Assembly (NCBI RefSeq): GCF_001264245.1
Contig: NZ_CP011339.1
Coordinates: 2,170,001-2,234,000 of the forward strand
Length of the DNA stretch: 64,000 nucleotides
Source: Microcystis panniformis FACHB-1757
Lineage (GTDB): Bacteria; Cyanobacteriota; Cyanobacteriia; Cyanobacteriales; Microcystaceae
Direction of reading: 5' to 3'
The notes beneath the pieces were generated by a model. It was not told the origin of the DNA and made no database searches. It saw only the letters and a list, made by a program, of their open reading frames with translations. The stretch's first letter is position 1. The number at the start of each line of letters is the position of its first letter. Below, in pieces: positions 50,402 to 59,654 of this stretch. The position numbers and the translations under genes were made by a program.

Positions 50402-50498
50402 TGAAAATGGGTAAAACCCCACACCCCACACCCTACACCCCACACCCCACACCCCACACCCCTTACCCGCACCGAAAAACTTTTTGCTGCAAACCCTA
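50402..50498. repeat. CCCCACACC-type tandem repeat with TAGGG-type MITE end
   Basis: Six or so CCCCACA(CC) units (about 50417-50462) end in TTTTTGCTGCAAACCCTA (50481-50498), an end of the TAGGGTTTGC family also seen at 26076 and 42838. It touches the stop codon of the downstream receiver fragment at 50500. Confidence 0.55.
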
Positions 50499-50499
50499 C

Positions 50500-50908
50500 T
50501 TATAAAGCGGTTAGATAGCGGATTTTTTCCAACAATAGGGAGGGTTGAATCGGTTTGAGCAGATAGTCGTCAATGCCATGACGACCGAGAAAATTAACGC
50601 TGATTTCAGGGGTATCATTCAAGATTAGCACTTTACTGGCTTGAGTTTGGCTAGATTTTTTTAAGAGATGACAGAGATGATATATATCGGGCATTTTCCG
50701 ATCGACAATTATAATACTTGGCTGCACGATCTCAATTTTTTTGATAGCGGAGACACTATCGATTAACCAAATAACTTGATAATGTGCCACCATCAATAAC
50801 TCACAAATAAGATTGGCAATTTCTTCGTCACTTTCAATTAAAACTACAGTGGGATGGTGGTGATTAAAATGGGGATTATTATCCGAGGGTTGGCGCTGGG
50901 ATTTGGGG
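50500..50908 (-). pseudogene. Response-regulator receiver domain, separated from the kinase by a frameshift
   Basis: The frame from about 50908 to 50500 reads QPSDNNPHFNHHHPTVVLIE, SDEEIANLICELLMVAHYQV, IIIVDRKMPDI (phospho-acceptor Asp region), VLILNDTPE and KPIQPSLLLEK, a CheY-like receiver. It joins the kinase frame if one G is restored in the G5 tract at 50905-50909 (C5 in the coding strand), giving a hybrid kinase. The ATG-initiated part alone begins only at 50796 and lacks the first beta strand and acidic pocket. It is likely broken or a sequence error. Confidence 0.7.
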
Positions 50909-52700
50909 GCTTTTGTTGAGGTAAACGGACGGTAAAAATGGAACCTTTATCTAAGCAAGATTCTACCTCGATCGTGCCGCGATGCAGTTCCACTAATTGT
51001 TTAGTTAAAGCCAATCCTAATCCCATACCACCATAACGACGTTTTCGGGAGCCATCCAACTGGGTAAATTTTTCAAACAGAAGCGGTATTTTTTGAGCAG
51101 GAATGCCGATGCCCGTGTCCTCTACCTGAAAAATGACCTGACTGCCTTCTTTCCACAGTCTCAGCGTGATAGCACCCTGTTCGGGGGTAAATTTCAGGGC
51201 ATTTTTTAACAAGTACAAAAGTATCTGCTGAACTCGATCATAATCGGCATAAAAATAATGCTCTTTTTCGGTAATTTTCATCTCTAAAATTAGATTAATT
51301 TCTTTAATTTCTGCCTCTGTTTTGATAATTTCTAAAACATGATGACAGAGGTATTTTAGCGAAAATTGTTTAATATCTAAAACGGCTTTTCCTGCCGAAA
51401 CTTGCGAAAAATTAAGCAAGTCATTAATTAATTCTAATAGTTTATTGCCGTTATCCTGAATAACTTTTAGATAGTGTTTTTGTTTGTCGGGAGGTAAAAA
51501 ATTACTGGCTGCCGAGCATTTTTGCAGGGTACTGGACAAACCGATAATACAAGTTAGGGGAGTTAATAACTCATGACTCATATTATTTAAAAATTCACTT
51601 TTGCAGAGGTTAGCGGCTTCCGCAGTCATTAAAGTATCTTGTAATTCTTGGGTTCTTTCTATTACCCGGCGCTCAAAAATATCTTTTTGTTCCTGTACTT
51701 GAGAATATAATTGCGCTTGATAGATAGCGATGGCGAGATGTTCACCAATCTGACCTAAAAATTTCTTTTCCTGCGGCAACCATTGGCGTTTTTCTTGACA
51801 TTGATGGGCAATTAATAAACCCCACAATTCTTCTTGTACCACAATCGGGGCGATTAATTTTGATTGCACTTGGTGTTGTCGCAAAAATTCGGACAAACAG
51901 AAGGAAGAAGAATAGTTAACATCCACATCATCCACAGCCAGAATTAATCCTTGACGGTACTTTTCTTTGTATTGGGGAATATAGGAAAAACAATCGTCTT
52001 CGGGGGTTAAATTTAACACGGAATTTATCTGGTCAGAAACACGCGACTCGGAAGTTATTTTTCCCTTTCCCTCACCGATACCGGGGAAAAATTGATAAAT
52101 TAACAATCGGTCCACTTGCAGAAATTCCCGCGCTTCCCTGACCACGGTTTCCAGAATCACCGGTAACTCCAGACTCTGACGCATTTGGGTGATGACTTGG
52201 TTTAATAATCTTTCCTGTTGGATTTGTTGGGATAGGGCAGCTTCTATCGGTTGACAAACGGAGAAGATGCGGGAACAACCCCCATCAGCAGCCGGAGAAG
52301 AAATTATCGAGAGAATTTTGACTAAAATTTTATTTTGAAAACTGCTGACATTAATGGATAGAGGCAGATTTAAAATTTGATAACCCTGCTGAATTTTTGG
52401 GTTGTGGAGAGACTTGACGGCCAGTCCTTGCAGAAAACTTTTAATCGTGTTCGCTTCAAAACTAATGCGGACTTCGTACTGAAAATTATGCCCTTGGGGA
52501 CTGGCTAACAATAAAGCTTGTAGGTCAGTGGAAAGCAAGAGTTGATAGATTTCCCCTGTCTGTGGGGGAATATCTCTTTCACTGAGACTAATCCTCGGCC
52601 CTGTCACCTGTATTGCCAACTGTCCCCACCAAGAACGAATTTGTTCGAGGTGAGTAGATGACAACACTTGACAGCAAACATAAGCGGGAGAAGCGTTCAT
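50844..52700 (-). CDS. GAF-histidine kinase (cyanobacteriochrome-like GAF), hybrid kinase broken at its end
   Basis: This 618-residue cytosolic sensor has an unassigned N-terminal region (1-165), then a GAF domain (about 170-335: DRLLIYQFFPG, LIAPIVVQEELWGLLIAHQC). A HisKA domain (NNMSHELLTPL, His376) and a HATPase domain (LLKNALKFTPEQG, DTGIGIPAQKIPLLFEKF, GMGLGLALTKQL) follow. The GAF has Cys268 in SSFCLSEFLRQHQVQSKL, where phytochrome-type GAFs carry their bilin Cys, but the following His is Leu269. It may bind a bilin or be a derived photosensor. The last 20 residues are frameshifted and the receiver lies in the next frame. Confidence 0.85.
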   Translation of the reverse strand: MNASPAYVCCQVLSSTHLEQIRSWWGQLAIQVTGPRISLSERDIPPQTGEIYQLLLSTDLQALLLASPQGHNFQYEVRISFEANTIKSFLQGLAVKSLHNPKIQQGYQILNLPLSINVSSFQNKILVKILSIISSPAADGGCSRIFSVCQPIEAALSQQIQQERLLNQVITQMRQSLELPVILETVVREAREFLQVDRLLIYQFFPGIGEGKGKITSESRVSDQINSVLNLTPEDDCFSYIPQYKEKYRQGLILAVDDVDVNYSSSFCLSEFLRQHQVQSKLIAPIVVQEELWGLLIAHQCQEKRQWLPQEKKFLGQIGEHLAIAIYQAQLYSQVQEQKDIFERRVIERTQELQDTLMTAEAANLCKSEFLNNMSHELLTPLTCIIGLSSTLQKCSAASNFLPPDKQKHYLKVIQDNGNKLLELINDLLNFSQVSAGKAVLDIKQFSLKYLCHHVLEIIKTEAEIKEINLILEMKITEKEHYFYADYDRVQQILLYLLKNALKFTPEQGAITLRLWKEGSQVIFQVEDTGIGIPAQKIPLLFEKFTQLDGSRKRRYGGMGLGLALTKQLVELHRGTIEVESCLDKGSIFTVRLPQQKPPNPSANPRIIIPILITTIPL

Positions 52701-52862
52701 TTATCATTTATCAGTTATCATTTATCAGTCATCATTTATCAGTTATCAGAAGGCAGGAGGCAGGAGGCAGGAGATAGGGTGGTGGGGTGTTGGGGTGTTG
52801 GGGTTTTAGGGTTTTAATTGAAATTTCCCCACTTCCCCACTTTCCCACTTCCCCAAACCCCA
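52701..52862. repeat. Heptamer array and compound GGGGTGTT/CCCCACTT repeat
   Basis: TCAGTTATCATTTATC-type heptamers lie at 52701-52748, GGCAGGA heptamers at about 52753-52774, then GGGGTGTT/GGGTTTTA units (52776-52815). The junction TTAATTGAAATT follows, with CCCCACTT units to 52862. It is in the same orientation as the compound repeat at 25880 and makes up much of the 353-base cobN upstream spacer. Confidence 0.8.
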
Positions 52863-53053
52863 GTCATCATTAAGGGGACTGGGGTTGGGGTTTTAGTGAA
52901 GATTTTTCTTAATCCCTATCCCCTAACACCTATTCCCTATTCTTTAAATTGCCGCAGACAGATATAATCATCTCTATCTACCTAAGAATGATCCCTCGAT
53001 CGAGACCCTGATTCTCAAAACCTAATCATTATTTAACCTGACTCTCAAAATTT

Positions 53054-56000
53054 ATGCATCGTATTGCTCCCCAAGCGGGTGGTTGGACAGCAGATACCGA
53101 AGGGGTGATTATTATTGACCAAAATCCGGCCCCGATTGTCCTCCTCACCATGGCTGATACCGATATTCAAACTCTAGCGGCAGCTATCGACCATCTACCG
53201 GATAATTTTCCCGCAATTCGCGCCCTCAATTTATCCCAGTTACAGCAGCAATACAGTATCGATAACTATGGGGACAAGGTACTATCCCAAGCAAGGGTGA
53301 TTATTCTTCGCTTATTGGGGGGACGGGGGAGTTGGTCCTACGGGTTGGAAGTAGTTAAGGAAATTGTCGAGGAAACCGGTGCGACTTTATTTGTCCTCCC
53401 GGGAGAGGATAAACCGGATTTAGAGTTGATGAGTCATTCCACTGCTTCCCTGACTACTGTTAACCAGTTATGGTGCTATTTCACGGAAGCAGGGATAGAT
53501 AACTGGATTAATGCTGCTAAATTTATCGCGCATACCTGTCTCCATCTCGACTATTCTCCCTCTCCTCCTAGGGTTGTCCCTAGGTGGGGAATCTATTCCC
53601 AGACAACCCTATCCCAACCCCAAGCACGGACTTGGATACTTTTCTATCGTTCCCATTATCTCGCAGGTAATACCAAAGCTATCGATGCTTTAATCAGCGC
53701 TTTCACCCAAAGAAATATTGAAACTGTCCCCATCTTTCTCTCCTCTCTCCGGGAAATCGAAGTGCAAGAGGAACTATTAACCCTCTTTTCCCACCATCCC
53801 CCAGACCTAATTCTCGATACCACTAGCTTCTCTATCCAGCGACCGGAAGACAAACAAAATCATCACTTCTGGCAGTCTCTCAATAAACCCATCTTCCAAG
53901 TTATCCTCAGCAGCAGCAGTTTAGAAGCTTATCAACAGGGTTATCAGGGTCTTTCCCCCCGGGATGTGGCTATGAATATCGCTTTACCGGAAATGGATGG
54001 CAAAATTATCACCCGCGCTATTTCCTTTAAATCTGTCCTCACCCGACATCCCAAACTAGAAACGGAAATAGTTATCTATCAACCCCTCCCCCACCGGGTT
54101 GATTTTGTCGCTGATTTAACCGCAAACTATTGTCAACTCTCCTCCCTTCCCAACTCCCAGAAAAAAATTGCTCTCATTTTCCCCAACTATCCCAATAAGG
54201 ATGGTCGTATCGCTAACGGAGTCGGTTTAGATACTCCCGCTAGTGGTCTGGAAATTCTTCGCGCATTACAAACCCAAGGTTATACCCTCACCGACCTCCC
54301 CGACCATAGCGATGAATTAATGCGATTGCTTATTTCCGGTATCACTAATGACCTGGAGACAAGGGAATTAAAACCTATCTATCAATCTCTCTCCCTAGAA
54401 GCATATCTAGATTATTTCTCCTCCCTTCCCCCCGATAATCAAAGCGCTCTGCTTGACCGTTGGGGATATCCAGACAAGGATTTTCCTATCCCCGGCATCC
54501 AGCTAGGTAATGTCTTTATCGGTATTCAACCTTCTCGCGGTTATGACCTTGACCCGACTCTTAATTATCATTCCCCCGACCTGGAACCTACCCACAGCTA
54601 TCTCGCTTTTTACCATTGGTTACGACAGGAATTCCAAGTCACTGCTGTGATTAATCTCGGTAAACACGGCAATTTAGAATGGCTGCCGGGGAAAAGTCTC
54701 GCTCTTTCTCCCAATTGTTATCCCGAAATTGCTTTCTCGTCGCTGCCGAATTTCTATCCGTTTATTGTCAATGACCCCGGAGAAGGTTGCAGCGCTAAAA
54801 GACGTTCCCAAGCTGTTATCATCGACCATCTCACCCCCCCAATGACGCGAGCGGAATTGTATGGGGATTGGGAAAAGTTAGAGTCCCTCATCGATGAATA
54901 TTATCAGGCAGAATCTCTTGATCCTTCTCGTTTAGCTCTGATTCGCGAGCGGATTAACGATCTGGTGGCGAAAACTAATCTCGATCGAGAGCTAGGCACG
55001 ATCTCGCGTAGCGAGCGCGTTGCGACCAACGCTTCCTTTGGTCAATTTCTCACCCTCGTGGATGGTTATCTCTGTGAACTCAAGGAAGCACAAATCCGCG
55101 ACGGTTTACATATCTTCGGTCAATGTCCCCAGGGTCAGCAGTTAATTGATTTAATCCAATCGATCGCCCGTTCTCCTAGTCCCGACCGCCCCGGTTTAAC
55201 CCGTTCGATCGCCCTTGACCTCCATCTCGACTGCGACCCCCTGACGGAATATAACGATACTACTACCTATCTGGAAGGTCTCGCTCAGGATTTAATTAGC
55301 CAGAAAATTGAACCTCTAGGCGAAAATACGGCAAAAGAATTGGTTTGGCTAGAAAATCAGTTAATTCCTGCTTTAAAACAAACCCCCGATGAACTTATCT
55401 ATCTCTTAAAAGGTCTCGCTGGCCAATACGTCCCCAGTGGTGCTTCCGGCGCTCCTACCCGCGGCCGTCCCGATGTTCTCCCCACCGGCAGAAATTTCTA
55501 TTCCGTCGATACCCGCGCAATCCCCACAGAAACCGCGTGGGAAGTGGGAAGAAAGGCCGCAGAGGCACTAATTGAACGTTATACCCAAGAAAATGGCGAA
55601 TATCCCCGCACTTTGGCGATTTCTATCTGGGGAACTTCGACGATGAGAAATAGTGGCGAAGATGTGGCCGAAGCCATGGCTTTACTGGGAATTCGTCCCC
55701 TTTGGGATGGTTTTTTCCGTCGGGTGGTCGGGTTTGAAATCCTTACCCCGTCTAGCTTAGGCCGTCCTCGTATTGATGTGACCGTTCGGGTATCCGGCTT
55801 TTTTAGGGACAGTTTCCCCAGCATACTACATCTTCTTAATTCTTGCATAAATGCGGTAGCTTGTCAAGAGGAAGAGGAAAAAATTAATCCTTTAGCGGCG
55901 AAAGTGAAGACAGAGAGGGAGTTTTGGCTAAGTCAGGGCTTAGGAGAAAAAGAGGCGAAACTGAGAGCTACTGCCAGAATCTTTGGCTGCAAACCGGGTG

Positions 56001-56695
56001 CTTATGGGGCCGGTTTACAGGGGTTAATCGAGTCACAAAACTGGCAAAATGATCAAGACTTAGCTAATGCTTATATTAACTGGAGTTGTTATGCCTATGA
56101 TAGTCAAGGAACTGCCCATTCTTTACCAGAAGTATTGAGAAATAGACTGCAAGAATTAGAGATAGTGCTGCACAATCAGGACAATCGAGAACACGATATT
56201 TTCGACTCCGATGACTACTATCAATTTCAAGGCGGCTTAACTGCCAGTGTCCGGGCATTAACCGGCAAAAATCCCGTCACCTATTTTGGTGATCATTCCC
56301 GTCCGGAAAATCCCCGCATCAGAACCCTAGAGGAAGAAATTCGTCGCGTTTACCGTTCGCGAGTGGTTAACCCCAAATGGATAGCGGGAGTGATGCGACA
56401 CGGCTATAAAGGCGCCTTTGAGATGGCTGCAACCGTAGATTATATTTTTGCCTACTCTGCCACTACTCACCTAGTGGAGGATTTTATCTATCAGGGAGTA
56501 GCCGAAGCTTATTTATTTGACGAGAAGGTACAACAATTTATTCAGGAAAAAAACCCCTGGGCATTGCGAGATATGGCCGAAAGATTATTAGAGGCTCAAC
56601 AACGGGGATTATGGACCCAGGTGGACCAGAAAACTTTAGATCAATTGAGGGCAATTGTCCATGAGGCCGAAGGAGCGATCGAATCGGGTCAGTAA
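53054..56695 (+). CDS. cobN: Cobaltochelatase subunit CobN (CobN/BchH family)
   Basis: This 1,213-residue large-subunit chelatase has the family run RVVPRWGIYSQTTLSQPQAR (about 174-193), PSRGYDLDPTLNYHSPDLEP (about 498-517), VINLGKHGNLEWLPGKSLAL (about 534-553) and ISIWGTSTMRNSGEDVAEAM (about 855-874). CobN-type chelatases insert cobalt into hydrogenobyrinate diamide for B12; related BchH/ChlH use Mg. CobN and ChlH are distinguished by sequence comparison; I favour CobN, from the length and motif wording. No cobS or cobT genes are adjacent, though ChlI/ChlD may act in that role. Confidence 0.85.
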   Translation: MHRIAPQAGGWTADTEGVIIIDQNPAPIVLLTMADTDIQTLAAAIDHLPDNFPAIRALNLSQLQQQYSIDNYGDKVLSQARVIILRLLGGRGSWSYGLEVVKEIVEETGATLFVLPGEDKPDLELMSHSTASLTTVNQLWCYFTEAGIDNWINAAKFIAHTCLHLDYSPSPPRVVPRWGIYSQTTLSQPQARTWILFYRSHYLAGNTKAIDALISAFTQRNIETVPIFLSSLREIEVQEELLTLFSHHPPDLILDTTSFSIQRPEDKQNHHFWQSLNKPIFQVILSSSSLEAYQQGYQGLSPRDVAMNIALPEMDGKIITRAISFKSVLTRHPKLETEIVIYQPLPHRVDFVADLTANYCQLSSLPNSQKKIALIFPNYPNKDGRIANGVGLDTPASGLEILRALQTQGYTLTDLPDHSDELMRLLISGITNDLETRELKPIYQSLSLEAYLDYFSSLPPDNQSALLDRWGYPDKDFPIPGIQLGNVFIGIQPSRGYDLDPTLNYHSPDLEPTHSYLAFYHWLRQEFQVTAVINLGKHGNLEWLPGKSLALSPNCYPEIAFSSLPNFYPFIVNDPGEGCSAKRRSQAVIIDHLTPPMTRAELYGDWEKLESLIDEYYQAESLDPSRLALIRERINDLVAKTNLDRELGTISRSERVATNASFGQFLTLVDGYLCELKEAQIRDGLHIFGQCPQGQQLIDLIQSIARSPSPDRPGLTRSIALDLHLDCDPLTEYNDTTTYLEGLAQDLISQKIEPLGENTAKELVWLENQLIPALKQTPDELIYLLKGLAGQYVPSGASGAPTRGRPDVLPTGRNFYSVDTRAIPTETAWEVGRKAAEALIERYTQENGEYPRTLAISIWGTSTMRNSGEDVAEAMALLGIRPLWDGFFRRVVGFEILTPSSLGRPRIDVTVRVSGFFRDSFPSILHLLNSCINAVACQEEEEKINPLAAKVKTEREFWLSQGLGEKEAKLRATARIFGCKPGAYGAGLQGLIESQNWQNDQDLANAYINWSCYAYDSQGTAHSLPEVLRNRLQELEIVLHNQDNREHDIFDSDDYYQFQGGLTASVRALTGKNPVTYFGDHSRPENPRIRTLEEEIRRVYRSRVVNPKWIAGVMRHGYKGAFEMAATVDYIFAYSATTHLVEDFIYQGVAEAYLFDEKVQQFIQEKNPWALRDMAERLLEAQQRGLWTQVDQKTLDQLRAIVHEAEGAIESGQ

Positions 56696-56976
56696 TTAGA
56701 CCTCTGGCAAAAATCAAAAATCTGACCTTAGGTGAGGAGTTAGTAGCCAGTAGTCAGTAGTCAGGAGAATTAAGAATGAGCATTAATCAATTAAATGCTC
56801 TATCTAGGGATTTTATGCAATTTTATGCCTATTTTTCTCATTTTTGAACTCTCAAAAATTAATTAGGCAAGAACTCTATTAATAACCGCTCTAGAATCAG
56901 TCTATACTATATATTCTCCGGGGAGAAATTGCTCAAATTACGGCTCTCTTATTCTTTGTGTGATCAGTTTAACTTA

Positions 56977-57172
56977 TAAGTACCTAAGCAAAATTAATTA
57001 CACATATCTAACCACTTCTTGCCTCCTGCCTCTTGCCTTTTGCCTATCTTGACTAGGAAATTAATTTTGCACGACTACTTATAAGTACCTAAGCAAAATT
57101 AGTTACACATTTCGATAAAGCTTTTGCCTTTTGCCTATCTTGACTAGGAAATTAATTTTGCACGACTACTTA
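56977..57172. mobile_element. Two tandem copies of the TAAGTA-type MITE
   Basis: Copy 1 (56977-57081) and copy 2 (57082-57172) start TAAGTACCTAAGCAAAATTA and end TTTTGCACGACTACTTA. The ends are imperfect inverted repeats sharing TAAGTA and GCAAAATTAATT. Each holds a GCCTCTTGCC/TTTTGCC interior and no frame. A third, inverted copy lies at 59105-59209, across mgtE. The 619-base gap 56696-57314 contains little else that I can identify. Confidence 0.75.
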
Positions 57173-57314
57173 TAGTAGTGATCGATCTTTGTGTCCTCTG
57201 TGTCTCTGTGGTTCCTTCCGCGCGCTCGCCAGCAGGACTGTATCTTAGAATACATTTTACCCACCAAACCTAAGAGAGCCAAATTACTTTAGTAATGAGA
57301 AACAGGACTAAATA

Positions 57315-57476
57315 ATGGCTGGAATTGAGGGATTGAGGATTAAAAATTATCGAGCGCTCAAGGATATAACCCTGGGGAAGTTATGGAAAGCCAATTCAGA
57401 CTTAAATCGGCCTAATCTTTTTGCCTTGCCCATCAATTTCTCAAGCTTTCCTTTAGGATTAATTGAGCAATACTGA
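57315..57476 (+). pseudogene. N-terminal fragment of an AAA/RecF-type ATPase gene
   Basis: The frame reads MAGIEGLRIKNYRALKDITL, then GKLWKANS, the start of cyanobacterial AAA_21/RecF-like ATPases that normally continue into a Walker A. Here it runs into unrelated sequence after about 30 codons and stops at 54. No Walker motif remains. It overlaps the 3' end of mgtE (antisense), which explains the unrelated tail. Confidence 0.6.
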
Positions 57477-58839
57477 AATAAATAAAAATTCCTAAAACAT
57501 CAACCACTGTCGTAATAAAAGGAGCAGACATTAAAGCAGGATCAAATCCCATTTTGTTAAAGACAAAGGGTAATGCTGTACCTGTCGTTGCTGCAATAAT
57601 TGAGATAGCAATTAAACTAATTCCCACTATAAAACCAATCTCTGGTTTACCTAAGAATACAAAAATCATGGCAATCACAATGACGGCTAAAATTATTCCT
57701 AATAATCCCCCTGTTATTAACTCTTTCACAATAATTGAAAACGGTTTTTTATCTCTTAATTCATCGGTACTTAATCCCCTAATAACAACGGTTGATGACT
57801 GCGCACCTATATTTCCCCCTGCATCAATTAATAATGGCGTAAAAAAGGCTAAGGCAACTACTTCTTCTAATACTTCCTCAAAATTACTCATTAAAAAAAC
57901 TGTTCCAGAATTCGTGATTAGTAAAATTAATAACCAGGGTATTCGTTTTTTTGTGATTTTATACAAGCCCAATTTAAAGTAATTTTGATCATCAGATTCT
58001 GTATTAATTGCTCCCATTTTATAAATATCTTCAGTTGCTTCTTCCTCTAAAATATCGATAACATCATCTACCGTAACTACCCCTAATAAGTTTTCATCTT
58101 TATCAACAATTGGCAAGGCTAATAAATCATAGCGTTGAATCAATTTAGCGACTTCTTCTTGGTCGGTATCGGTATAGGCATAAATAATGTTTCTGTTCAT
58201 AATTTCAGAAATTATGGCTTCTGGTTTAGCAACAATCAAATCTTTTAAAGATAAGGTTCCTTGTAATCTCTTGTTATTATCTGTCACATAGATATAGTAA
58301 GCCACTTCAATTTTATCGGCTAAATTTCTGATTTTAGCTTGGGCTTCATTAGCGGTAATAGTTTCTTTAACATAGATATATTTCGGGGTCATAATTCGCC
58401 CTGCTGTATCAGCAGAATACCCGAACAATAAAGCATTTAACTCTCTTTCTTCAGGGGATAATTGAGCTACTAAAGTCCTCGCTAATTGAGGAGGTAACTC
58501 ATCAAATAACTTGACTCGATCATCAGGAGACATATTATTAATAATTTCATTTGCTTCCGCATTTTTAAACTTTTCGATTAATAAATATTGGGTATTTCTA
58601 TCTAAATGTTCATAAACGTCAATGGCTTGAGATTTATTTAAAAGTCGGAAAGCAATGATTTGTAGGGTTTTAGGTAAGTCCGCAATCGCTTCTGCTATAT
58701 CCACGGAAGCCACGGGAATTAACAGAGTTTTAGCTGCATCATAATTTTGGGCTTCTAAAAAAATGAGTAACTGATTTGTGATAACATCTCTTAGATCACT
58801 CTTAGAGCCTTTGGGAAAGTCGATTTCAGTGTTATTCAT
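57433..58839 (-). CDS. mgtE: Magnesium transporter MgtE
   Basis: ATG 58839 (MNNTEIDFPKGSK) gives 468 residues, the usual length. An upstream start at 58950 adds a hydrophobic run that is probably untranslated. The MgtE N-domain (NNMSPDDRVKLFDELPPQLA, about 98-117) is followed by two CBS domains (IMTPKYIYVKETITANEAQA near 146-165, VTVDDVIDILEEEATEDIYK near 254-273). Five membrane helices begin near residue 300 with the pore stretch LLIDAGGNIGAQSSTVVIRG (about 324-343). It lets Mg2+ (and perhaps Co2+) enter and is closed by cytosolic Mg2+ through the N/CBS domains. The gene is framed by MITEs. Confidence 0.93.
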   Translation of the reverse strand: MNNTEIDFPKGSKSDLRDVITNQLLIFLEAQNYDAAKTLLIPVASVDIAEAIADLPKTLQIIAFRLLNKSQAIDVYEHLDRNTQYLLIEKFKNAEANEIINNMSPDDRVKLFDELPPQLARTLVAQLSPEERELNALLFGYSADTAGRIMTPKYIYVKETITANEAQAKIRNLADKIEVAYYIYVTDNNKRLQGTLSLKDLIVAKPEAIISEIMNRNIIYAYTDTDQEEVAKLIQRYDLLALPIVDKDENLLGVVTVDDVIDILEEEATEDIYKMGAINTESDDQNYFKLGLYKITKKRIPWLLILLITNSGTVFLMSNFEEVLEEVVALAFFTPLLIDAGGNIGAQSSTVVIRGLSTDELRDKKPFSIIVKELITGGLLGIILAVIVIAMIFVFLGKPEIGFIVGISLIAISIIAATTGTALPFVFNKMGFDPALMSAPFITTVVDVLGIFIYFSIAQLILKESLRN

Positions 58840-59104
58840 AATTGATAATTGGGTAAGGTAACTAAAAAGGGAAGCTCGGAAAATTGATGGAGGAGACAAA
58901 AGGATTATAAGCGAAGAAAGTAGCGTGGCACAAGCGAACAAATGAACCAAGCTAATTTCGCTTCTTGAAAAGCTAGATTAAAAAAGCTCAATCAACAGAA
59001 AGACTTTCTCCTAAGACTGAATTAGATACAGCGTTTCTGATCAAGAACTGTAACCTAATTTGGTATTAATAACCGACTCCTGAAAACGAAAACTTTTGAT
59101 CTCA

Positions 59105-59209
59105 TAAGTAGTCGTGCAAAATAAATTTCCTAGTGAAGATAGGCAAGAGGCAATAGGCAAGAGGCAAAAGCTTTATCGAAATGTGTAATTAATTTTGCTT
59201 AGGTACTTA
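59105..59209. mobile_element. Third, inverted copy of the TAAGTA-type MITE
   Basis: This 105-base element begins TAAGTAGTCGTGCAAAATAAA and ends TTTTGCTTAGGTACTTA, the reverse complement of the copies at 56977 and 57082. Its last bases (TA at 59208-59209) overlap the first bases of the next MITE, suggesting that both use a TA target. The 815-base gap 58840-59654 is mostly such elements plus the rplJ promoter and leader. Confidence 0.75.
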
Positions 59210-59372
59210 CTAAATCCAGTTATTAAAGACCGATTACCTATTCCTCCTTTTGCCTCTTGTCTCTTGTCTATCTTGATATGTAGCCTATACTCAAAGGATT
59301 TAGTATTATTCCCCCTTTTGCCTCTTGCATGAGTGCCTGTACTGATAAGTAGCCTATACTCAAGGGATTCAG
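59208..59372. mobile_element. TACTAAATCC-type MITE with a partial second copy
   Basis: A complete 98-base copy (59208-59305) has TACTAAATCC and GGATTTAGTA ends. The following bases to 59372 repeat its right half (GCCTATACTCAAGGGATTCAG) with changes. It shares its first two bases with the end of the TAAGTA-type MITE. The other copy in the window is at 49271-49391. Confidence 0.65.
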
Positions 59373-59410
59373 TCTTAAATGCAATCACCATGCTCGTTCC
59401 TGTCCAAGGC

Positions 59411-59440
59411 TTGACATAAAACGCGCAATACTGTTATAAT
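59411..59440 (+). promoter_or_regulatory. rplJ-rplL promoter (sigma70 consensus)
   Basis: TTGACA (59411-59416) and TATAAT (59435-59440) are both perfect consensus boxes with 18 bases between. The start of transcription would lie near 59447, placing about 200 bases of leader before rplJ. Confidence 0.85.
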
Positions 59441-59446
59441 AGGGGA

Positions 59447-59640
59447 CTGGCTTAAGCCAAAGACAGCAGGGGCGAAACAGCTTAAATACCCTGCCGAGGT
59501 CAAAGCGAGAAAACAGCAGCCAAAAAGACTAAAGAGAGATATTTTCTGTCTTGGTCATGCCTGAACTGGATTCTCTCCACTCAACCCCGGCGCTACAAGG
59601 GGTTATTTTTGCGCCTCTGGAACAGGTCCCCCGCATACAG
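59447..59640 (+). promoter_or_regulatory. Ribosomal protein L10 leader (autoregulatory mRNA structure)
   Basis: The 5' untranslated region of about 200 bases before rplJ contains conserved-looking stems (GGCTTAAGCC at the start, CCCCGGCGCTACAAGGGG near 59586-59603, then TTATTTTTGCGCC). In bacteria L10(L12)4 binds such a leader to repress its own translation. The exact fold is not derived here; the position and length support the call. Confidence 0.6.
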
Positions 59641-59654
59641 GAGGTGAACAAGGG

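Noticed and set aside
59447..59640. Leader before rplJ as a metabolite riboswitch
   Set aside because: The position directly before rplJ-rplL fits the L10 autoregulatory leader better, and no known riboswitch core was recognised.
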